From the NCBI RefSeq assembly GCF_000003815.2, contig NW_023365777.1:232855-296854 (forward strand): DNA of 64,000 nucleotides, read 5' to 3'. The DNA comes from Branchiostoma floridae. Lineage: Eukaryota; Chordata; Leptocardii; Amphioxiformes; Branchiostomatidae. Positions 1 to 12,649 of this stretch are shown here, one piece after another; within the stretch, counting starts at the first letter, position 1, and every line of letters starts with the position of its first letter. The notes beneath the pieces were generated by a model. It made no database searches. It was not told the DNA's origin and worked only from the letters and a program-made list of their open reading frames with translations. Made by a program: the position numbers and the translations under genes.

Positions 1-3000
1 TACGAAGTAATGGAGGGGTCCCCCGGAGAGAGTGTGGCGGTTCCGGAAGGAGGTTCAGGGAACCGTGAAATTGTGTTATGAATGAAGTGAGGAAGTAGCC
101 CGTAGAAAAGTGGACGCAGCCCCCCGACGCCAAATCGCCATATTCCAGCTGTCTTAACCACCGTGCTCCCCAGTGATGGATGGATGGAAAAATCACTTGA
201 GGCTGGCCACTGGCTGTAACAGTAACGTATGGTGGCTTTTACCAGTCAGTAACAGGCCACAGAGGAATTAACGCTAAATCAAGTGTCGTTTGTCGGGGCG
301 TGGCCCGAAGGTAGCGCCGTCCACGGTGCTGACTTTTGTACTGCTTTGCAAACTCTGCTATTCCCCCTCTCCCGTTTGGTACACCCGCATTCTTTTCTAA
401 TATTCATCATATTCAGTATGATATGATATTTCAACCGACACGTAAGAAATTATACCATCTCCTTAATTCTTAGCCGTTCGATTCACTGTGGGCCTGTTGC
501 CCGGAGTGGAAACCGCGAACTCCCACCGTCCATATATTACCGTCCATTGACATTATAATAACTCCAGGGCATGACAGGATGAAAAATGGATTATAAATGC
601 CACCACCCCTTACGACTTGATTTATCATAATTTTAATTGCACTTCAACTTTTACAACTAACGATCTGTAATGCGTTATTAATGGACTACCTGTAGCCCGG
701 CCTGCGCTCAATAAGCTTGCCCAGTGCTGAGCGCAGAAGGCGTTTGGTGCAGCTCGGCGGAGGCGGGTTCACTCTGACAACGCGGGGGCGCTTCACCATT
801 GACTCACCCACAGCCGATACCTCTACATACACTCTTGTGTAGCAGCTAGCGGCGACAGCGGGTACTTTGGCGGGCGCTGATCGGGTGCCAAGAAGGTTTC
901 TATTTTGCAGGCCACAAAAACCCGCTGGGTTATCACACAGCACAGCGCCGGCGCCCAATCCCGAATTTGCTGCTATTTCGCAGGGTCGGCTTCCCGACCT
1001 GACGTCCCCAGGGGAGCGACCCCAGAGGGCGACACTACCAGCGGGGATTTCAACCGGACTGCCGGCAACTCCCTCCTCGGATCGTCTCGGGATTGTTTCT
1101 GCATCAGACGATAATTGAATACCGAATTACCTCATCTTCTCGAAGTGTTACGCTAGAAAAGTGAGTAAGAGAGATAGAGGGGTGTTTTGCTTTGCGACGC
1201 TGTAGCTGTGGAGGTGTAAAGCAAAAAATCACGTCCTCTTCACGTTGTGCACCGTGTACACTGTACTGACGTATACCCTTCTTTCCTTCCTGGGCCCATT
1301 GGCGTATCTTGGCACGCTAGGTGACGGCACGTATACACCGGAGGCGACTCACACGCCAAGGTAACGGCCTACTCCAGACGGGAGGCATCACCACAAGGGA
1401 CCCCAGGCACGGACGCACATACTAGCTCTGCACAGAGCCTGGTGTGATTATTCACAACACATCTCTTCCCCGAGACCTAACCAACGTTGTACTGACACCC
1501 CGGCTCTAAGGCTCTAACGAACAGCCACAGGAACACATCTTCACTGTGGGATTTTTACAGCAGCCTGCTATCTGCGATCGGCTTCCCGGGGACTCGCTAT
1601 GCCAATCACCTGCCATCGTGAGTGTTTCTTGTTGGGCTTTCGTCACATTCACGGATAGCAACTGCATGATTTGTGGGTGTGAGAAACGGTAAAGGTAAGT
1701 GCGTTTTTTTTACCATCTTCAATGCAGAAGGAGTAATGATAAAACAAGGGCTTGTATATGCGATATCGTTTGTATAATGTATATATTCACTGTGATGATA
1801 TATATACACATGTATTCACCATGAGCCCCCCACCCCCATCTAGTAGTAATGCAAGCGGTATAAGCTGTGTTTATGTCCAATGTTACAAATCCCAGACCTT
1901 TTCATGTATAGCAGGAGTCTTGCCGCAGGGTAAGTAGTTGCTGTGCTTCTTGGGGAAATTCATTCCCCCTTGACAGTTTTTCTGCATATTTTGTGTGTGC
2001 AATGAGTGGTTGGTTCTCTCGCAACTTGTAATATGTCGATTATCAAGCAACAGTAATTGTCACGTTCCATTCCTGCATTTTCCCTTCACGCTGCAAGGAG
2101 TAAGTCGCCGAAGCGTAAGTCCATCCCGGCAGTGTGATGGCACTCCCCATTGTTGTGTATGAATTTTAACCGCGCCTGCTAGAGCCAACTGCCGTGATAG
2201 GCCCTCATCAAATTTTTACATGTATACACCACACGAATTTCGTGCAGTCACCATCCGTGCATAGATCGCCTGTGCGCTACTAACACGGCTGCCGTCTCAT
2301 ATTTTACGATCACGCAAAATAAGAAAAACCAGCGCTGCCGCATTCATGTTGTACCTCCGTGCCTTATATTGAGATTGTATCTCCCTACACGTTCGCAACA
2401 GTGCGGGAAAAGCGTGGTAATTTGCACGACATAATTTGTTGCTGTCACCGACTGCTGGTGTAAACTTCCTTTATCAACTGTAACAGGCGTCAACTATTAC
2501 CACATATTTTCTTTTTTTCCCTTCCGGTCCTTGAATCGCTGTCCCAAATAACGGTCTCCAGGAGTGAAAACATCAGGTAAAGTGATTTGATAAGGCACAT
2601 ATTTTTGTCAGTGATGTTGTGTGATGTTTTTTTTATGGGCAGTCAGTGCGCCATTCTCCCAGCTGATTCGGCATGACGCCCGCTCCATTTTGTCGTATCA
2701 GGTGCCCTCATCGAGGCGTAAAGACTATCGATCCGTGGCGCACGGGCCCCTGGGCCGGCTGGCGTTTAGAGCATCGCCAGCAGGTTGACGAATTACGCAA
2801 AAATAAAGTTATCGGGTTGTCCTAGATCACCAAAATGTCCCATGAAGCCTTGCTGCACGCTGATTGACAGCGAGATGGAACGGTTGAAGATGTCCTGAAT
2901 TGGCCACATTTGCGGAGTAAAAGTTGCTCGCCAGGGACCTGTAATTGCCTAGCAAAACGCCATTACGTCTGCCCTTGGGGACCATTTTATTAACATAATT

Positions 3001-3950
3001 CACAATTTTCTGTCTGACCATCGACGCCTTTGCCCGCTTGCAAATCACTAACATCATTACTATTTCACGCCTTTTTGATACTCATGTTCACACTGACCTT
3101 TGACCCCTATGAACAGGCCCGAAAAATACGGACCAATCAGATTGCAGATAGTTGATCGTCTCTCCAGTGATAGCCAAAGGTAGGTGACGAAAACCATCAC
3201 TCTATGAAGCTAGCTAAGTGAATCCATAGGGAGCAGGCGAAGAAGATAAACAAATCTCTAAATCCAATGCCCCCGAACACCTGTACCCACAGTGTTTTAT
3301 GTTCCTCCTAATGCCTTAGAGAGGTAGTTTGAGAGAGTGCGTGCTATCGCACCTTCAGTAGGAAAGGAGGCCTACGTGCCAAAGTTTCCGGGACTCGGGG
3401 GCATTTCTTTACCACCCCCGCAAGATAACATCAACTCCTGAGCGCTATTCAAAGAACAGGAGCCGATCGTTAGCATCAGTCGTGTATTCATTCTATCTTA
3501 TGGTTTGGCTCCTCATTGGGCTATCCATAATTGGCATCATATCATTTAGATATAACTATTTTCAGTTCGTAGACTTAGTTAAAAATCTGGTGAAACACAG
3601 TTTTGTACTGTCACTAACGAACGATAGTGGAGGCTACCTGGAACGTCAGGTTGTATAAAAATCTAGTTGCTTGAGTTACTGTTACCTTGCGTAGTATCTA
3701 TAATACCCCTTATCGCTTTGTTGAAACTACCAGTAGCAGGGACGTAAAGATAACTTCATGTGAAGTAACGGAATTTTCGTTTGGCCTTGAAGATAGGTTA
3801 ACAGTCATTGACATTAATGGTAACGGATGTCGCAGATTTTCTGTTGTAATCCTACTTAAGATTGTTGTGTCGTTCCTACTCTGCTAATGAGCACCTCTGG
3901 GATCACAATTACTTTTGATAATTAGAAGCTGTGATCAGGGTGACGCAATG
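1..3950. other. Gene-free stretch, mostly unique sequence
   Basis: No coding region, RNA gene or clear repeat was recognised. A GC- and CpG-rich patch lies at about 690-1060 and a short AT-rich patch (tatata runs) at about 1735-1830. The longest open frames here (60-90 codons) overlap each other in opposite strands and have no recognisable motif. Confidence 0.6.
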
Positions 3951-3989
3951 CAGTACACCAGACTTTTGATATTGATAGCTTTTATACGC

Positions 3990-4600
3990 CTCCACAGTGA
4001 GTTCACTGACTTTTGTAACTTGTACCTCCCCTTGGTGCTGAAACTATAGCATAACTCAGCAAGGGTAGTGTTATTTCCACTCGTTAGCTTCCTTTGGCAT
4101 TTAGCAATGGTTTTTTCTTTATCTTAGATGTTCCAAATGTCCTCAAACATATCTATTTCACGATATTAATAACAGACGCGTATGGTAAGGAAACAGTGAC
4201 TTCTGCAACTTGTCTCTTTCCATGGTGCTGATACTATAGCATCGGTCAACAGGGGTGGTTTATTTCCACATGTCCCACTTGTGGCAAGGATACTGTGATT
4301 TTTGCAACTTGTTCTTTCCATGGTACTGAAACTACAGCAGTAAGCAGGGCTAGTTAACTTCCAATTGTTAGCTTCCTTCGGCATTTAGCAATGATTTTGA
4401 TTTATCTTACATTTTGAAATGCCACTAAAAAACTATTCCATGATATTGGTAATAGTTATGCGCCTGTGGCAAGGACTCGTTGACTTTTGCAACTTGTCCC
4501 TTTCCATGTTGCTGAAACTACATCATCAGTAAGCAGGACTAGTTCACTTCCACCTGGTAGCTTTCTTCGGGCATTTAGCAAACGCGTCAGTGCTAGTGGT
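3990..4600 (+). repeat. Diverged tandem repeat, ~190-bp unit
   Basis: Four copies of a block containing 'gcaacttgtc...ttccatggtgctgaaactatag' are anchored at about 4017, 4207, 4306 and 4491. Spacing is about 190, 99 and 185 bp, so one unit seems shortened by half. Longer parts such as 'gttagcttcctt.ggcatttagcaatg' recur at about 4085, 4368 and 4557. Nothing in it looks coding. Confidence 0.75.
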
Positions 4601-4639
4601 AATGGTGCTTTTACCGACTAACTCCATAACTACGTCTGG

Positions 4640-6650
4640 CTAGAATTCGCCTACATCTTCTATTGTCGAGATCAGTAACATGCATAGAGTCATGCGGTTG
4701 TCCATTTGGTTCTCTTGTGCGACCACGGGCTATTTGTCGCAAGGATTACTCCTTTTAGCACCATACATGTGATGGGAGAACGATATAATGTCGTTCTGTG
4801 TCGGGACTGACGTAACTCCTCAGTCATCAGTATGGGCATGACATCGTGGCGTCTGCGGTAGTTTGCAATTATGATTGCTTTGTAAGAGGAACTGACTGTC
4901 ACATTGAGATTAATGATCACTCGTCATACTAGCTTATCCAAGTGGCACGGAAAAATGTTTGCCTTTCCATTAGGCCTGTATCATTCGTCCGGTCGGGGAT
5001 AGAATACCTAATGTAGTCTCCAAAGTATTGGTGAGACTTTCATAGTATGACTCATAGTCAGATGATGGTAGTTTATTGCTTTGTTTAAGACTGAGTCTTA
5101 CTCAATGTAATCATCATATTTGTATTTATGATACAGTAGAACACAGTGGAAACTGAACTTTGCTGATGCTACAACTCGGCAGACGAAGGCTAAAGCGTAG
5201 TAGTATTTGTATTTATGTTTCTGCGGACAAGACCTCTTACATTTTGCATTTTGTATCCTTAATGAAGGAATATGAACAGAATTTCAAATATGAAGTAAAT
5301 GATACTTCATTTTGGCGTTGGCAATGAACTGTTACCTCATCAATGTATTCAATGACCGACATCTGACACCCTGTAACCAAATGGCACCCCCCTCCCCATG
5401 CCCCAACGGGCACTGACACACAACCAGCCCTCCTGGCGAGCTGGCCCACCACGCCTGACCGCGTCATTGCATGATTCTATCTGGCCCGCGAAATAAGGGC
5501 GGCGTTAGTCCTGCCTGGCTGGAGCTCCTAAGTTCCGTTACATTTTGGAAACCTGGTGTATAGGACAAGTGGCTGGAGGAACGGGAAGTTTCTATATACA
5601 CACTATGCCTCCTCAGCCTTAGACGTACGTCCCAATGTGGTGTGCCATCGGGACATGCGTGCTTCGATAGTTGATATTACATTGGTTGATTTATCTACAT
5701 AGAGTCTATTCGCCTCGTAGGATTATAAAACAACTCCTCATTTTGTACCTTTTTCAATGTTTGAGTTTTATCTGCCATATGTCTTGACACAGAGCCAGGA
5801 CATGATAGAGACATTGATTTTTATCATTTTGGTTGTCATGCGTCGTTTTTATCCTGCTTTGTTCCGAGAGTACTGCCCTCAGAAGTGTACTTTTGTTTAG
5901 TACTTTATCAGTGTAGTTCAGTAAATGTGCCTTATTTTCCATTTTTCGCCTTTGACATACTCATAGTCTGTACAGTTATATCGTTACAGCATACTTTGAA
6001 CTTTATTCTGTGAACAATAAAAGGGCCTCTTGATGGATGTTTGGTAGATTTTTACCAGTTTTATTCAGCCTGCATCTCCGATGGAATTGAGATGCATGAC
6101 GGGGAAGGTTTGCCCTGCAGCGTCTGTGATTTAGAGGTTTTGGGTCATCTAACCCAAATTAAACAAAATTGGCGACTTTTGATCCGTGTTACACATGGAA
6201 TGGAATAAATGCCAGAATGGTCTCATTGCTTGGGGCTATGTAGGAAAGTATCTTTGTACCAAAGATCCAGTCTACTAGCTACAACGAGGTTGTAAAATGT
6301 GGGAAAACATAAAACTTTTGATCGTGATAGACTTCTGAATAGGCGGGAGGTCGTTAGAAAGGCCGTTATACTTCAAACCACATGATTTACCGTTCGTCAT
6401 TGGGACGTGTTTCTAACGAATTCTAAATCTCCTAGACGACATTGGCATGGTGTAATGTCTGATGTTGAGGTTTGGTTAACTTTGTATTCCTGAAACCACT
6501 TGGAGCAATACTTTGTAAAGTTTGGGTTAGCTTTGTATCCTCGTGACTTTACGAAGAAATGTACCGTTTCTTTGATCCTGACTCAAAAACAAAAAGTACA
6601 ATATATTTACATGCTATTTCCTTTAACAAAGTAAAACACTAACAAGCTTT
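4640..6650. other. Gene-free stretch, no structure seen
   Basis: Only short chance-like frames. A C-rich, CpG-bearing patch lies at 5385-5465. An 'aataaaag' at 6016 could be a decayed 3' end, but nothing upstream supports a transcript. Confidence 0.5.
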
Positions 6651-6654
6651 CAAT

Positions 6655-6775
6655 CAGTCATCTGATCCCTTTCAACTTGAGATGACCCGAATCTTATGTC
6701 AACTGACCTGAACGGAATTATGACGTCAGCAATGGGTGAAAGGTGCCCGGCAGTCGGTATCGGCCCCCGTCTCCA
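6655..6775 (+). repeat. Dispersed repeat with TGACGTCA core, copy 1
   Basis: The block 'gacccgaatc...tgacgtcagcaatgggt.aaaggtgcc' recurs at 19195-19310 and, more diverged, at 30240-30365. The palindrome TGACGTCA lies at 6721-6728. TGACGTCA is the known CREB/ATF site; whether it works here is not known. Confidence 0.7.
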
Positions 6776-7384
6776 ACAGTATCTGTATTATTTTCGTACC
6801 CTTTTTATCAAAATTGAAGATCAGTAACGGTTATGACAAAATTTTCTTTCCTTTCACCTTCGCATGCCCCATATATAGGACAGACATATATAGGACATGT
6901 AGTTATTCCACCTTTTGTTCAAAAGCATTAACACATGTTTACACGAACAGGCTTGTCACGGCATAGTATACCAGTCATCGGTAGGTTATCTGCCAGGCTT
7001 TTAAGATAAACTCCTATGTTTGCCATAGGTCCCAGGAGACAGACATATGCGTGAATCACACCCCTACATATCGAACATACAATTTTTATAAAGTGTTTTC
7101 CGCTGCATTTATGACAGTTTGCTCATTGGTCGGGCCTGCTGATGAGTAATCTGTGTTATTGGATCACCAACTTATGGTTGGCTTTACGTGCTTTGGAGTT
7201 CAGACCTACGTTTGGCCGAATACCAAGGCAGAAAACTTAACCCTCTATCTGTCTGTTGTAAACTTGAGATAAGAACGTTAACGTTTCGTGCTGTAAAATT
7301 TAAAGTGAGATAGATACCGATTAATAGAACATTCGAACATTCAACAAGAAAGTTTTTCTTTTCGAGGAAAAAAGTATAATCAGG

Positions 7385-7830
7385 AAGTTTTTGGCTCCCT
7401 TTGTTACCTCCGGGAAGGGGTCAGTGACCTCCAACAGGGGTACCGTGTTTGTGTTAGTGTGTTAGAAGCTATAGCTGAGTATCGCGTAGATGTATTTGTT
7501 TGAATGCTTGTTGATAGGTATTGAGGTATCAAGGAAACATGGAGATTCATCGTAGCATTTTTTAAAGAATTTTGTTGGAGACTTTATTAATAGAACGACA
7601 CCCCAATTTTAAAAGTAGTGTGGTACACAAGCTGTCGTTTACCTTAGGCTTTGGTTTGCTACAATGCCATAGTTACCTAATGTTGATGTAAAGAACTACC
7701 TGGAGATGAATGGAAGCAGGCTTTGAAGAAATTCTTACTTCTGGTAAAGATGTATCAAACACACTGCAACACCGTAATTACGGAGGTTTGTGTCCTACGG
7801 ACTCTTGTTCTAAGTGCAACGATATTCCAC
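7385..7830 (+). mobile_element. Non-autonomous TIR element, ~450 bp, copy 1
   Basis: It begins with 'gttacctccgggaaggggtca' and ends near 'ttacggaggtttgtgtcctacg'; the ends are short inverted repeats (acctccg/cggaggt). A second full-length relative lies at about 42598-43065 and shares 'aatagaac.acacccc', 'gtgtggtacac' and the right end. The middle resembles the dispersed repeat at 9640, 27125, 48415 and 56765 ('aactcaagatccttt..ggattt'). There is no coding capacity. The family name is not known to me. Confidence 0.6.
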
Positions 7831-8216
7831 CATTTGTTTAGCTCTTCAGATAATACATGTTATTGGTCTGTGGCAGTTTTGAAATGGCGATTGAAATCCA
7901 TGTTGGACGTCTACAGAGAGCAAAAACGCTTTACGAGAGTTGGAGACCGTCTTGCCTTAGGTGTGCTATAAATAGAATGGGTTTTAATGGGAAATCTAAA
8001 GCTTCTGTAACCACAGGAATGAGATACGGTCTGAGAGAGATTCTTGTACTTTGAAATAACCTCCCCGGGCGTTCCAACCGGCCCAGTGGACAGAGTAATG
8101 TTCGACTGTCCCAAGGGTAAAAGTCAGGTCTGAGAAACTTTTATCTTCGCATGTTGACGCAGCGCCCGTGAGTTATTTCTTGCGTTCTAGTTATCTTATT
8201 ATTTTCGTCTGGCTAA

Positions 8217-8415
8217 GGGTGCGGTCACATGGGTCATCGTTCGTTGTACGATCGCTAACTTTGGGCATTTTCGATGACAAAAAATGTATGTCACCTACAA
8301 AGTTCAACGGTCGTGGTACTCGAAATGCTGTTTTGGTTGGTTCTGTCACGGCCTGCTTGAAAATCCTACGGCATCAAAACCGTACGACGATCGCACGAGC
8401 TATGTGACCACGCCC
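8217..8415 (+). mobile_element. MITE with GCGGTCACAT ends, copy 1
   Basis: The left end 'gtgcggtcacatgggtcat' is mirrored by the right end 'tatgtgaccacgccc'. Inside are 'cgttgtacgatcg' and 'cgtacgacgatcg', also an inverted pair. The interior 'ggcctgcttgaaaatcctacggcatc' is shared with the copies at 8440-8642 and 54729-54938. About 200 bp, no coding frame. Target duplication is not clear. Confidence 0.8.
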
Positions 8416-8439
8416 AAACGCAATTAGTCCATCTCACGA

Positions 8440-8642
8440 CGTGGTCACATTTGTCGTAGGTCGTCGTACGATGTTGATGCCGTGGAATTTTCTAGCAGGC
8501 TGTGACAGAACCAGCCAACGAAAGGATTTAAGTCCGCCTCTTTCCGTAACAAGACAACAAAATTTTGTAGGGCATACATGTATGCACCAAGAGGGCCCGT
8601 GCATTTTGCGATTGCACGACGATCGTACGATGTATGTGAGCG
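8440..8642 (-). mobile_element. MITE with GCGGTCACAT ends, copy 2, inverted
   Basis: Same family as the preceding element but in the opposite orientation, only 24 bp away. On the minus strand it reads 'ggttctgtcacagcctgctagaaaattcc' in parts and ends with 'gaccacgt'. About 8520-8600 is more diverged. The head-to-tail inverted pair could form a cruciform or a hairpin transcript of about 420 nt. Confidence 0.75.
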
Positions 8643-8644
8643 GG

Positions 8645-9600
8645 ATTTTGCTCTTGTGGATTTATATAAGGGCAGATCATCAGGCTCGTCTCACATTAGT
8701 GTCAACACCCTGTGGAAAGTCGGCCATCACATGACCGTGGAGTCATATGACACAGATCATCCGTTCGCAACTAGGCCTCTTATCTTTCTACGTAAATCCC
8801 CTCGTATCCCCATCACATGATTTACAGCTAAACAGGAGCAGGAGACATTGCACATACTTGCCCTGAAGATGTTTCTGTCTGTTTAAGTCATCGAAGTTAG
8901 TTTTTGAATTATGACAATAATGTAACCTCTCTTGGATCTATAGAAACGTAGGTCAGCAAACCGAGATACAAAATATGTACTGGCAGCTAACGCAGTACCA
9001 ATAGATGAATGGTTTTCATTTTAGTTTCTCTGTATTTCCTGTACTTGAGTTGGAAGTGATTTTCTTTGAAAGCACTGCCCCTACCAGCTTATAAAAAACA
9101 TGGATTTTATCTCAAACAGAACTCTGGCTATTTTGCAGCGGGCTTATTTCTTTCTCCTTGACAGGCCGTGAACGTTCTAGGCAAATTCAGGAAAACGTTA
9201 ATGAAAAAAAAATCCTTAAAAGCTGTTAGAATAGATTCATGGAACGTTTGCGTGACCTTTTCTTTTGCTGCAGCAGCCGTTGATTTATTGGTAAAGTTGC
9301 CTCAGCAAGCTCTACAAACTTTCTTACCAAACTCTGCACCTTATGGTTATTGTTCGATGTTGTCAGTACTGTTGATAGCTAAAATGAATGTATTTAAGCA
9401 TGAACGGTATGCAGAACCAGTAGCAACTTTGTTCTATACTGTTTGCATACTTAATTGACAGACCAACGGACAGGCTGCAACTACAACATTTGATCTGATG
9501 TCCTTAAATAAGCGAAATATATTTCGTTAGCATGCTTTATATCAATGCAAAACGTAACAACTAGGAGGCCCAAGCTAATATCACAAGAGCTATCTGTTAC
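8645..9600. other. Gene-free stretch
   Basis: A 96-codon frame at 9168-9458 on the plus strand has no recognisable motif and no supporting splice or promoter context. No repeat was recognised. Confidence 0.45.
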
Positions 9601-9639
9601 GTAAAAGTCGTAACAATAGCTTGCACAGAACGCAGGATA

Positions 9640-9815
9640 TTAACACCGGACGCTTTGCTGCAGTATGAAGGAAAGCCGGCCCCAAATCTAACTATTTGTT
9701 TGACAGGACATGACCTAACTTTACCAAGTTTCATGACAATCCTTTTATACGTGTAGCTCTTGAGATATTTTGCGAAACCACAAACATACATACATACATA
9801 CAAACGCTACCAAAA
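9640..9815 (-). repeat. Dispersed repeat with microsatellite head, truncated
   Basis: On the minus strand a (TATG)n run (plus 9783-9803) is followed by 'ctcaagagctacacgtataaaaggattgtcatgaaacttggta' in parts. The same order occurs at 27125-27350, 48415-48640 and 56765-56885. Non-coding. Confidence 0.65.
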
Positions 9816-9829
9816 CACAACCTTCTTGG

Positions 9830-11040
9830 CGATGGTAAAATCATAATATTAGTCAATGATGTAACGAAATGTGTTACATATGATTAAAGCGTTTAGGAGG
9901 TGAATATTCAGCTCATCTGCAGCCTGAGCGAACATCAGTATACATGCATTCATCACACGCGTACCAAAGTGCAGGAAGTGACATGACTGAGATTACTCTA
10001 GCTTATAAATCGATGATTGCTTCAGGGTGGCATGGCCACATGAGGCGAGCTCCAAACTCCCATGCAGTTGTTTGTCTTCTCAAGCTGCGTCACCTGTAAT
10101 GTTGAATTTCAAGGTAGAGACTCCGATAGAATTAGAAACTTTGAACAGGGTAGTCTTAGGTTGTTTAAAGCTATCTAATGAGATTAATACCAAAGTGCTT
10201 GATGGTAACGAGTTCTAGGGAAATTCCCTGGTACTTGAAGGCATGAGTATTTCTAGTTTTTCTTCGGAGCTGGTGTTAGATTCTCTTACTATAGTACTAG
10301 TACATCAACCAGTTTTTTTAATCATTTTGTACACCAGGCATAGCCTGAGCATTTTCTTTGCTCAGGCTATGTCTATCAGACTACCTTAAAGTTTGCTTTT
10401 GCCTGTCCTTAGTATGCGGTGCTTTTAAATAGGTTTCTAACTTTAGTGTAGTGCCACATTGTCCTCGTCTGTCTCAAAAGCACATAAAGATAAGAATATC
10501 CAAATAAGCCCGAGCAAAGTTTGTATATTGGTGCAAACACGCAGCCTAGGCCTGTACAGCCAATATCTTAAACATATTTCTTCTCCTGGCCTTGGATGTC
10601 AGCCACCCAGTGTTATGTAGTAAGTAATTCCTATTTTGCATGCTCAGCGAGTCACCACCAGGCTTGTAATTCTCTATTGAACTTGATAAGCTTGACACCG
10701 CCAGCAATGTATGGGTATTGCCGTTACATAGGCTTAACGGTATCACCAAGTTGATAGCCTTCATAAAAACATTTGGCTTTAAAAGTGAGCTTTCTTAATG
10801 CACCACCAGGGACCCAACAGCTGATGCTTGTTCTACCAGGTAGCGGGAATAGGGCAGCCTGAGTGTGTAACTTCTGTCAGGGGTGTTTTTACGCCTCACG
10901 ACTGTTTTTCAAAGCATTTATATCTGTCCCTATCCGTTAACAGTTATCAGGTCGATAAGTCACAATTGTTTTATAGAAGATTGACGTTTCTGTGACCGTC
11001 TGTAACCTTCCACAGGGCAATTTGACCGGTTCTGTTACGC
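9830..11040. other. Gene-free stretch around the 10.3-kb hairpin
   Basis: Apart from the hairpin at 10336-10374, nothing coding or repetitive was recognised. Open frames are below 75 codons. Confidence 0.45.
10336..10374. repeat. Short perfect hairpin
   Basis: 'catagcctgagca' (10339-10351), a 7-nt loop, then 'tgctcaggctatg' (10359-10371) give a 13-bp perfect stem that extends by three more positions with one G-T pair. Too short for a typical animal pre-miRNA; it may be an end of a decayed element. Confidence 0.7.
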
Positions 11041-11049
11041 AATACATGT

Positions 11050-11100
11050 AGGTGTCACTGTTAACAGATGCGGTCCCAAATGCTGTATTTACCTTTATCT
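11050..11100 (+). repeat. Solo end of the GATGCGGTCCC MITE
   Basis: 'taggtgtcactgttaacagatgcggtcccaaatgc' (in parts) matches the right end of the 17.5-kb MITE read on its minus strand ('taggtgtcgcttctagcagatgcggtccc' in parts). No partner end was found nearby, so this looks like a truncated copy. Confidence 0.5.
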
Positions 11101-11459
11101 GCCGGTTTAGTGCAAATGGTATGTATGAACCCAGCGTGACATTGCAAACGGCCGGGGTAAGCAATTCCACTAGAGATGCTATCGTCAGCAGAAAACGCAG
11201 AGTGCAAACAAGCTTAAAGGTCAAACTGGGTAACTTTACGAGTCAGGGGCCCACAATAAATCTTAAAGTCTTTTAGAAAGCTTGCAACTTTTGAGAACTA
11301 TTTATAGGTTTCTATCTGTACTCCGTACTGGAGTCGTTTTTCTTACTTGTGATAAAATGTAATGGATCTATCGAATTATTCCTGCGTTTTAGCAAGAGAT
11401 ATTCCCACACATTTTGTATGTTGCTTGACGTAACATTAGTACAGTTCTTGTTCCTGATG

Positions 11460-11660
11460 GCGTTGATTGGCAGAGTGGTTAGGCTACCTGACACAATATC
11501 AAGAGCTCACTGGTTCAATACTGGCGTTAATGGCTAAACGTTGTGTCCTTTGGAAAGGCCCCTCACACGACTTCCATCACTAGCACTTAACCCACTTGTG
11601 AGAATGTGCACTTGACTTCGGTTGGGAGGTAAAAGACAGTTAAAGCTAAAGCTAAAGTTG
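11460..11660 (+). mobile_element. SINE with tRNA-Ser/Leu-like head
   Basis: A pol III A-box-like 'tggcagagtggttaggctac' and a B-box-like 'ggttcaatact' are about 35 bp apart, as in a tRNA-derived SINE. The body has 'cacacgacttccatcac', shared with the reversed copy at 52330-52520. It cannot be a tRNA gene because no acceptor stem can be formed. SINEs are moved by LINE enzymes (established knowledge). Confidence 0.75.
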
Positions 11661-11679
11661 CCGTACATCACATTGTGAT

Positions 11680-12305
11680 GCGTAGGTCCGGCACCCATCT
11701 CCGTTTTAAAGCCCTGGGGTCACACATATAGGTCACTACAGCAGGGGGCTAGTCCACTCGTATTGAAGTGTGTTTATCTTCCATAGTCTTCCACTTAGTA
11801 GAAAAAGAAGTATGTACCATTTTAGAGTCTTTGGTATGACAGTAGAAGGAGAAGTTTGGGCTTCACTATCCAATACCGTGCGATAGGCACAGTAGATAAC
11901 AACCAATTGCCAATACGGCCCCAGAAAAGCTATGGGACTGTAACTTCTTCTTTTATTTTTTACAGGTAGTATACCTGAAAAAAACTACGTGTAGTGCATT
12001 TTACCGTGTAGTTCTTACCTGATACATATCGCGATGTCCGGTAGTGGTCAGTATCCTGATGTGTTATCTCTTGGACAGGTCTAGATGAAGATTAAAGGTT
12101 CGTTGACCTTCAAATCTAATTATCAGAGGCCACAGCGATGTGTCGGACATAAATCAGACGTCCATTAGTACTTTTCTGTCCATACTGTTCAATACATAGG
12201 AAATGACACATAGGTTGCATCCACAAACAATACATACCATTATTTTGTATTTACCAGATCTTAAATGACAGAAATAACCGCAATCTATGTATTTCTTTAC
12301 CAGTA
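11680..12305. other. Gene-free stretch
   Basis: No gene or repeat recognised. 'ttaaagctaaagctaaag' at 11640-11657 is a small direct repeat at the end of the SINE. Confidence 0.45.
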
Positions 12306-12310
12306 TTAAT

Positions 12311-12646
12311 CAGGGCTCGAAATACCCACTTGCCCACTTGCAACCTAATTTTGCTTTTCGCAACTTAATTTTAAACCCAGGTTGCACACTGAGCAACCTG
12401 AAATTTTGCAGTTGGAACACTGCTTTTTCCCCACCTACATGCATAAGCTTTTGTATTTATTTTTTGATAACATAAAACATATTACATAGTTACATATAAC
12501 TGGAAGAAAAGATAATGGATAAGTAGCTGATTTGAAGAAAGTAACAATTTGAAAGTGGGGCAACCTGAAATGTTGATGGCGCAACCTGGCTTTTGACTCA
12601 GGTTGCCACTTGGACAACCTAGCTGAAAAAAGTATTTCAGGCCCTG
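12311..12646. mobile_element. hAT-like non-autonomous element, CAGGGCTCGAAATAC ends
   Basis: The left end 'cagggctcgaaatac' is mirrored at the right by 'gtatttcaggccctg' (13 of 15 matching). ATTAAT occurs directly on both sides (12305-12310 and 12647-12652). CAGGG ends are typical of hAT elements, whose target duplications are usually 8 bp; only 6 bp are identical here. The interior repeats 'gcaacctgaaattttg'-like words on both strands. No transposase frame. A relative with the same ends lies at 33413-33739. Confidence 0.75.
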
Positions 12647-12649
12647 ATT

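Noticed and set aside
690-1060. CpG-rich patch as a promoter island
   Set aside because: Invertebrate genomes are not expected to show vertebrate-type CpG islands, and no TATA box, initiator or downstream exon was seen.
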